64,000 nt of DNA. It comes from CAILZL01 sp963791615. Lineage in GTDB: Bacteria > Pseudomonadota > Gammaproteobacteria > Steroidobacterales > Steroidobacteraceae. The DNA lies in the NCBI GenBank assembly GCA_963791615.1, contig CAWBTE010000017.1, positions 62,001 through 126,000 of the forward strand. The letters run 5' to 3'. The translations under genes were made by a program, and so were the position numbers. The notes under the pieces are model-generated. The model made no database searches. It saw only the letters and a program-made list of their open reading frames with translations, and had not been told where the DNA came from. Every line of letters starts with the position of its first letter. Position 1 is the stretch's first letter. This document shows positions 60,400 to 64,000 of the stretch, piece by piece.

Positions 60400-61402
60400 T
60401 CATGCATTGCGGGACAGGGTTGAATCATTCGGATTGGCGCGGCGGTGAATGCGCTGCTCCAGCTTGAGCGCCTGCTGGCCACGGGATGCGCCAAAGGAAC
60501 CACGGAACATCGGGATGTCTTCCACCAGCATGGTGGCCTTGCCATCAAAGTCAGCAGACACCACATCACCCGGCTTGAGATTCAGCAGTTCGCCGACCGT
60601 GATGCGGCAACGACCCAGATGCAGCGAGAAATCCACCTCGGCATCTTCCATGTCTTCACGCAGTGACTGCGGCCAGCGCTCGTCAGGATCGCGATCACTC
60701 TGCACATCGGCATCCAGTAATTCGCGAATCGGCTCGATCATCGAGTACGGCAAAACCAGATGCAGTCCGCCGCCGCCACCTTCCAGTTCAATCTGGAAGC
60801 GGCTGATCACCGCAACTTCAGTCAGGGCTGGCAATGTTGACGAACTGCGGATTGCTTTCGGACTTCTGCAGCTCAAGGCTGAGATCAAATACCGGCGACC
60901 ATGCTTCCTGCATATCGGCAAACACATTCTTGAGCATCATCTGGATGATGCGATATTCGGTGGCCGTGAAGTCACGCTCCTGAGTCGGGGTATTTCGTCC
61001 CTTGCCGCCAAAAAAATTATCCACCACGGCAAACACCAGCGCCGGCTCCAGCACCAGCAACCCGGCGCCACGCAGGGGCTTGACCGCAATCAGGTTGAGA
61101 TTGGTGGGAATGCGCAGCGCATTGAGATAGTCGGCAAACCGTTGTGTCTCCACCGGCAGCGGGCTGATTTCCGGGGTACGGCGCAACATGTTGTACAGAC
61201 TGATGCGGAACAGGCGGACAAATCGCTCATTGATCATGCCCAGGGTCGGCATGCGGCTGCGGACAATGCGCGCCTGCGTCGCAAAGTCATACGGCTGCGC
61301 CTCACCCGGACTGCCAACCGGATCGGTGACCACCGCACCGTTATCGACGCCATGAATCAGGGCTTCGATTTCATCTTGATTGAGAACTTCCTGACCAGTC
61401 AC
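60400..61402 (-). CDS. fliM: flagellar motor switch protein FliM (frameshifted near 60836)
   Basis: The N-terminus MTGQEVLNQDEIEALIHGVD holds the CheY-binding segment (the EIDALL-like motif is present). The middle domain has RFVRLFRISLYNMLRRTPEI and GAGLLVLEPALVFAVVDNFF. After QFVNIASP the frame is lost and TEVAVISRFQIELEGGGGGL continues in another frame through a SpoA domain (VGELLNLKPGDVVSADFDGK). One extra base near 60836 explains it; corrected length is 333 residues, normal for FliM. Confidence 0.92.
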
Positions 61403-61446
61403 TGCACTGCTCCGTCCGGTAAATTGCCTGGGTAAGTTGCTTGGGC

Positions 61447-61980
61447 TTACTGCATGACGAAGGTGGTGAAATACACGCCTTCAATCTTTTCCGGATCGGC
61501 GCCCTCGTTCTTCATCACGGCGCGCACGGCGGCAAGTGACAACACACGCAGCTCTTCCTTGCCTTCCGGCGTGGTGAGCTTTTCTGCGGTCTGCTGGCCG
61601 AACAGTGTCAGCAAGGCATCGCGTATGGCCGGATTGTTGCCTTCGATGGATTTTTCCATGAGCTCGTCACGGGTCATCACCTGCACGGTCAGCTGCAGGA
61701 ACTTGACGGGGCTGTCAGCAGGAAAATTGACCACGAAAGGTGGATCAAAGGCGACGTACTTGGCGGCTTCCTTGACCTTGCCCTCTTCAGCGTGCTCATC
61801 TTCTTCGGCGTGTTCAGCGCCCGCTTCGGCGGCGACATCGCCTTTGGCATTCTTGCTCAACATGACGTACATGCCGCCCATGCCACCCAGCAGCACGACG
61901 AGCATGACTCCCATCATGATGAACATCATCTTGTTGCTGGCGGCGGGGGCAGCGGCGGCCGGTGCGGGTGCATCTGACAT
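61447..61980 (-). CDS. fliL: flagellar basal-body protein FliL
   Basis: 177 residues from MSDAPAPAAAAPAASNKMMF at 61980, with AGGAG upstream. One membrane helix (MMGVMLVVLLGGMGGMYVML), an acidic His/Glu-rich linker (residues 50-75), then the periplasmic FliL domain: AFDPPFVVNFPADSPVKFLQ, NPAIRDALLTLFGQQTAEKL, TPEGKEELR. It supports stator function. First gene after a sigma-54 promoter. Confidence 0.93.
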   Translation of the reverse strand: MSDAPAPAAAAPAASNKMMFIMMGVMLVVLLGGMGGMYVMLSKNAKGDVAAEAGAEHAEEDEHAEEGKVKEAAKYVAFDPPFVVNFPADSPVKFLQLTVQVMTRDELMEKSIEGNNPAIRDALLTLFGQQTAEKLTTPEGKEELRVLSLAAVRAVMKNEGADPEKIEGVYFTTFVMQ

Positions 61981-62031
61981 GACTAAAGCTCCTGTGTTGA
62001 TCGGGTCGTTACATACGACATGACCCAATAG

Positions 62032-62047
62032 AGCAAGGCGCATGCCA
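62032..62047 (-). promoter_or_regulatory. candidate sigma-54 (RpoN) promoter for fliL-fliM-fliN-fliO-fliP
   Basis: Minus-strand TGGCATGCGCCTTGCT: TGGCA and TTGCT at exact -24/-12 spacing, with one mismatch in the -24 block. It lies about 50 bases before the fliL ATG, in the 289-base fliK-fliL gap, whose remainder shows no convincing gene. Confidence 0.7.
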
Positions 62048-62269
62048 CGCCGGACTGAAGCCAGATAACTAACTGATATATATGGGTATTGTGTGTTTTA
62101 TGGAATGTGTTCCAGCTCACACTCCAGCGCTGCGCCAGAAAATTGGCGGCGGGCCTGGAGGGCAGATTGAAATCGGGCTGATGGAGACCCGGAGCGGCGC
62201 GGGAAAATTGCCGCGGCAGCATGGCTCACGCGGCATGACCACAACCAGAGATTGTCTGGCTGCGGTCAG

Positions 62270-63553
62270 CTACGCATAAGCATCCAGCAGCGCCAGGCTG
62301 AGGCTGCGCACGGTGGCGGTATCCGCCAGCGCTTCATCATCCTGATACGAATCGGCTGTGAATGGATTGGCTTCAGGGGTGTAAGCCGCCTGCTGCTGCG
62401 AGCGATTGTCGAAGACACCCGCATCAGTCAGCGACATGCCCTGCGCAGTGAACAACTCGCGCAACCTCGGCAATGACTGTTCCAGTGCGCTGCGCGTATC
62501 GGGATGTTCTGCGGTGAACCAGACACTGGCCTGATCCTGGCTGGTTTCGATACGCACCTGCACCGGACCGAGATCAGCAGGCGTCAAATACAAGGTCGCG
62601 GACTGGGTTTCCCTGCTGGCCAGCAAGGTCAGCTTGTTACCCAGTTCAGTGGCCCACTGCTGAGTACCTACCGAGGCCTGCAACAGAATAGGTGTGTCCA
62701 GTGCGGCTGCATCATCGGCCAGTTGAGTGGCGGCCGGCTGCAACGAAGCCGCAGTGAGTGCACCAGCAACATTGGTTACGCCGACACGATCTGAATCTGC
62801 TTCATCAGCCGCCTGTCTGGCATCACGATGCACACCCTGCATCAAAGCCGCCATTGGCGCTGAATCCAGTAATTTGTTCAAAACTTCTGCTGTTAATCCG
62901 GGCAATCCGGTTACGGTATCAGCCTGATTCGCCGATTTTCCAGTAGCCGACGCAGACTCATCGACCGCACTTGCCACGGACGATTCCACTGTCTTCGCCG
63001 ATTTTTCCAGTAAGGTCCGCGCATTCGCTGATAACCAATGGAGGTCACGCTGGTTGGCTGTCTTGTTTTCCGTGACTCCTGATGTCAGCGCTGCTGCCGG
63101 GCCTGATAGAAGCGCCGCCTCATTCGCTGGCGCTGGCGACGATATTTCTACGGTGCCGGCTACAGCGCCGGGCGCGGCAGAAATCAATGGCAACCCTTCT
63201 GCTGCAAATTTCTTTGAATTCACATCAGACAACAGCGCGGCCGGGGCAGCCTGCGTCTGTGCAGGCATCTGTATTGGCGCTTGCGGCAGCGCGCCGCATA
63301 ACAGCAGCAGTTCCATCGCGGGATCCAGTTGCGCCGCATCAGCAGGCGTTTCACCCTGCTCAGCCGCTGCGGAAAGCAAGCCTGCGTCACCGGCTGCGGT
63401 ATTACTGGCTGCATCGGGCGCAACCATGCCACCCAGCAGTGCCTGAAATGCGCCTTCACCGCCAGCAGAGCCATCGCCGCCTGCCGTTGTATTTGTGGCG
63501 CTGTTCGCGACGCCTGTCGATGAAACCGAACCTGCCGATAATGCCATTACCAT
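62270..63553 (-). CDS. fliK: flagellar hook-length control protein FliK
   Basis: 427 residues from MVMALSAGSVSSTGVANSAT at 63553, with GAGGAAAG upstream. A long low-complexity Ala/Gly/Thr N-terminus is followed by the Flg_hook domain: WATELGNKLTLLASRETQSA, LYLTPADLGPVQVRIETSQD, SVWFTAEHPDTRSALEQSLP and RLRELFTAQGMSLTDAGVF. It measures hook length and triggers the FlhB substrate switch. Confidence 0.93.
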   Translation of the reverse strand: MVMALSAGSVSSTGVANSATNTTAGGDGSAGGEGAFQALLGGMVAPDAASNTAAGDAGLLSAAAEQGETPADAAQLDPAMELLLLCGALPQAPIQMPAQTQAAPAALLSDVNSKKFAAEGLPLISAAPGAVAGTVEISSPAPANEAALLSGPAAALTSGVTENKTANQRDLHWLSANARTLLEKSAKTVESSVASAVDESASATGKSANQADTVTGLPGLTAEVLNKLLDSAPMAALMQGVHRDARQAADEADSDRVGVTNVAGALTAASLQPAATQLADDAAALDTPILLQASVGTQQWATELGNKLTLLASRETQSATLYLTPADLGPVQVRIETSQDQASVWFTAEHPDTRSALEQSLPRLRELFTAQGMSLTDAGVFDNRSQQQAAYTPEANPFTADSYQDDEALADTATVRSLSLALLDAYA

Positions 63554-63634
63554 GATCTTTCCTCTTGCCGTTTCTGGCCTGACATTCAGGTCAGGCGCTC
63601 TGTAACTGTGTATTTAGAACCCATCTTCGTATTC

Positions 63635-64000
63635 TCAATGCGCATGCGGCGCCAGCCGTCGCCGTTGTGCACGTTCATCTGTCTCGCGTTGTTCGCGCTT
63701 GTCGGTGGCCCGCAGCGCTTCCTGCTGCCAGCGTTCAATCACATGGCCGAGCGCCTTCACCCGTTGCGCCGCTTCCTGCCAGCGCTTCTGCTGCACTTCA
63801 CGGTCAGCGCGAGCACGTTGCACCACCAGTGACTGTTGCTCGATGGCGCTGTTAAGACGTGTCATGAATGCCTGATAATCAACCAGCTCACGCGCGCCCA
63901 TCCCGCCACCGGCGCGACGTGCAAAGCCCTGCGTATAGTCATCGCGATAAACAGTCAGCTCATTCAATTTGCGTTCACAGCCAGTCAGCAGGCGTTCTGC
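63635..64000 (-). CDS. fliJ: flagellar export chaperone FliJ, C-terminal part (cut by window edge)
   Basis: The frame is open to the window end, so the true start is outside. The visible 121 residues are helical and charged: RDDYTQGFARRAGGGMGARE, LVDYQAFMTRLNSAIEQQ, RQKRWQEAAQRVKALGHVIE-like coiled-coil, ending in an Arg/His-rich tail. This fits FliJ, the coiled-coil that contacts FlhA and the FliI ATPase, in its usual place before fliK. Confidence 0.85.
   Translation of the reverse strand, partial: AERLLTGCERKLNELTVYRDDYTQGFARRAGGGMGARELVDYQAFMTRLNSAIEQQSLVVQRARADREVQQKRWQEAAQRVKALGHVIERWQQEALRATDKREQRETDERAQRRRLAPHAH

Noticed and set aside
61983..62222. Possible small - strand gene (79 codons) between fliK and fliL
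   Set aside because: No ribosome site, unnatural composition, and it runs through the sigma-54 promoter of fliL.

Overview
The window is a 64 kb piece of a moderately GC-rich gammaproteobacterial chromosome. The flagellar order (flhA-flhF-flhG-fliA-cheY, motC-motD), candidate RpoN and FliA flagellar promoters, an EF-P with Lys34 next to its lysine 2,3-aminomutase-like partner EpmB, and a FimX-like c-di-GMP receptor point to the broad Pseudomonas/Xanthomonas-Nevskia part of the class. No rRNA, tRNA, CRISPR array, transposase or prophage gene was seen.

Layout. (1) 0-11.6 kb, core genes: rfbCA, pgi, an lgt-thyA-SET-folA run, rlmI, efp/epmB, a FimX-like protein and mtfA. (2) 11.8-21.5 kb: a DUF2971 gene, then a polyamine locus (potFGHI uptake, a stand-alone receiver, puuA, puuD and divergent puuB) and queD. 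(3) 21.5-29.9 kb: rlmKL, an HEAGH protein, an HPt protein, lptE, leuS and an HDOD protein. (4) 30.1-31.7 kb: a second FliK-like/FlhB-tail pair behind a FliA-type promoter. (5) 31.7-46.7 kb: an accessory block with an MFS exporter, a c-type cytochrome next to a Tat-exported thiamine-diphosphate enzyme, a GntP permease, a lectin-like secreted protein, two neutral-ceramidase-like paralogues, a Tat-exported carboxylesterase and an AbiE toxin-antitoxin pair. Large palindromic elements lie at both edges and inside it. (6) 46.7-64 kb: a flagellar cluster (DUF2802, motD, motC, cheY, fliA, flhG, flhF, flhA, flhB, fliR to fliJ), interrupted between flhA and flhB by a ParE-type toxin-antitoxin pair and a DUF4145 gene followed by an attC-like site.

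Two features run through the whole window. First, about a dozen genes carry single-base frameshifts, including genes normally essential (lgt, lptE, leuS) and flagellar genes (motD, fliM, fliP). The reading frame resumes at once in conserved sequence, so base-calling or assembly error is the simplest explanation; those genes are annotated across the shift. Second, the intergenic space is full of palindromic repeats: GTAG-type REP elements, usually as inverted pairs; a family of about 143-161 bp elements with long terminal inverted repeats and a covarying inner hairpin; and a palindrome lying inside leuS. Several sit flush against, or supply, the stop codon of the adjoining gene.

The regions fit a motile, polyamine-using bacterium with envelope-directed lipid/ester hydrolysis. 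Flagellar export and switch genes are apparently RpoN-driven and the motC-motD stator FliA-driven. cheZ, cheA and cheB are missing from their usual place beside cheY.
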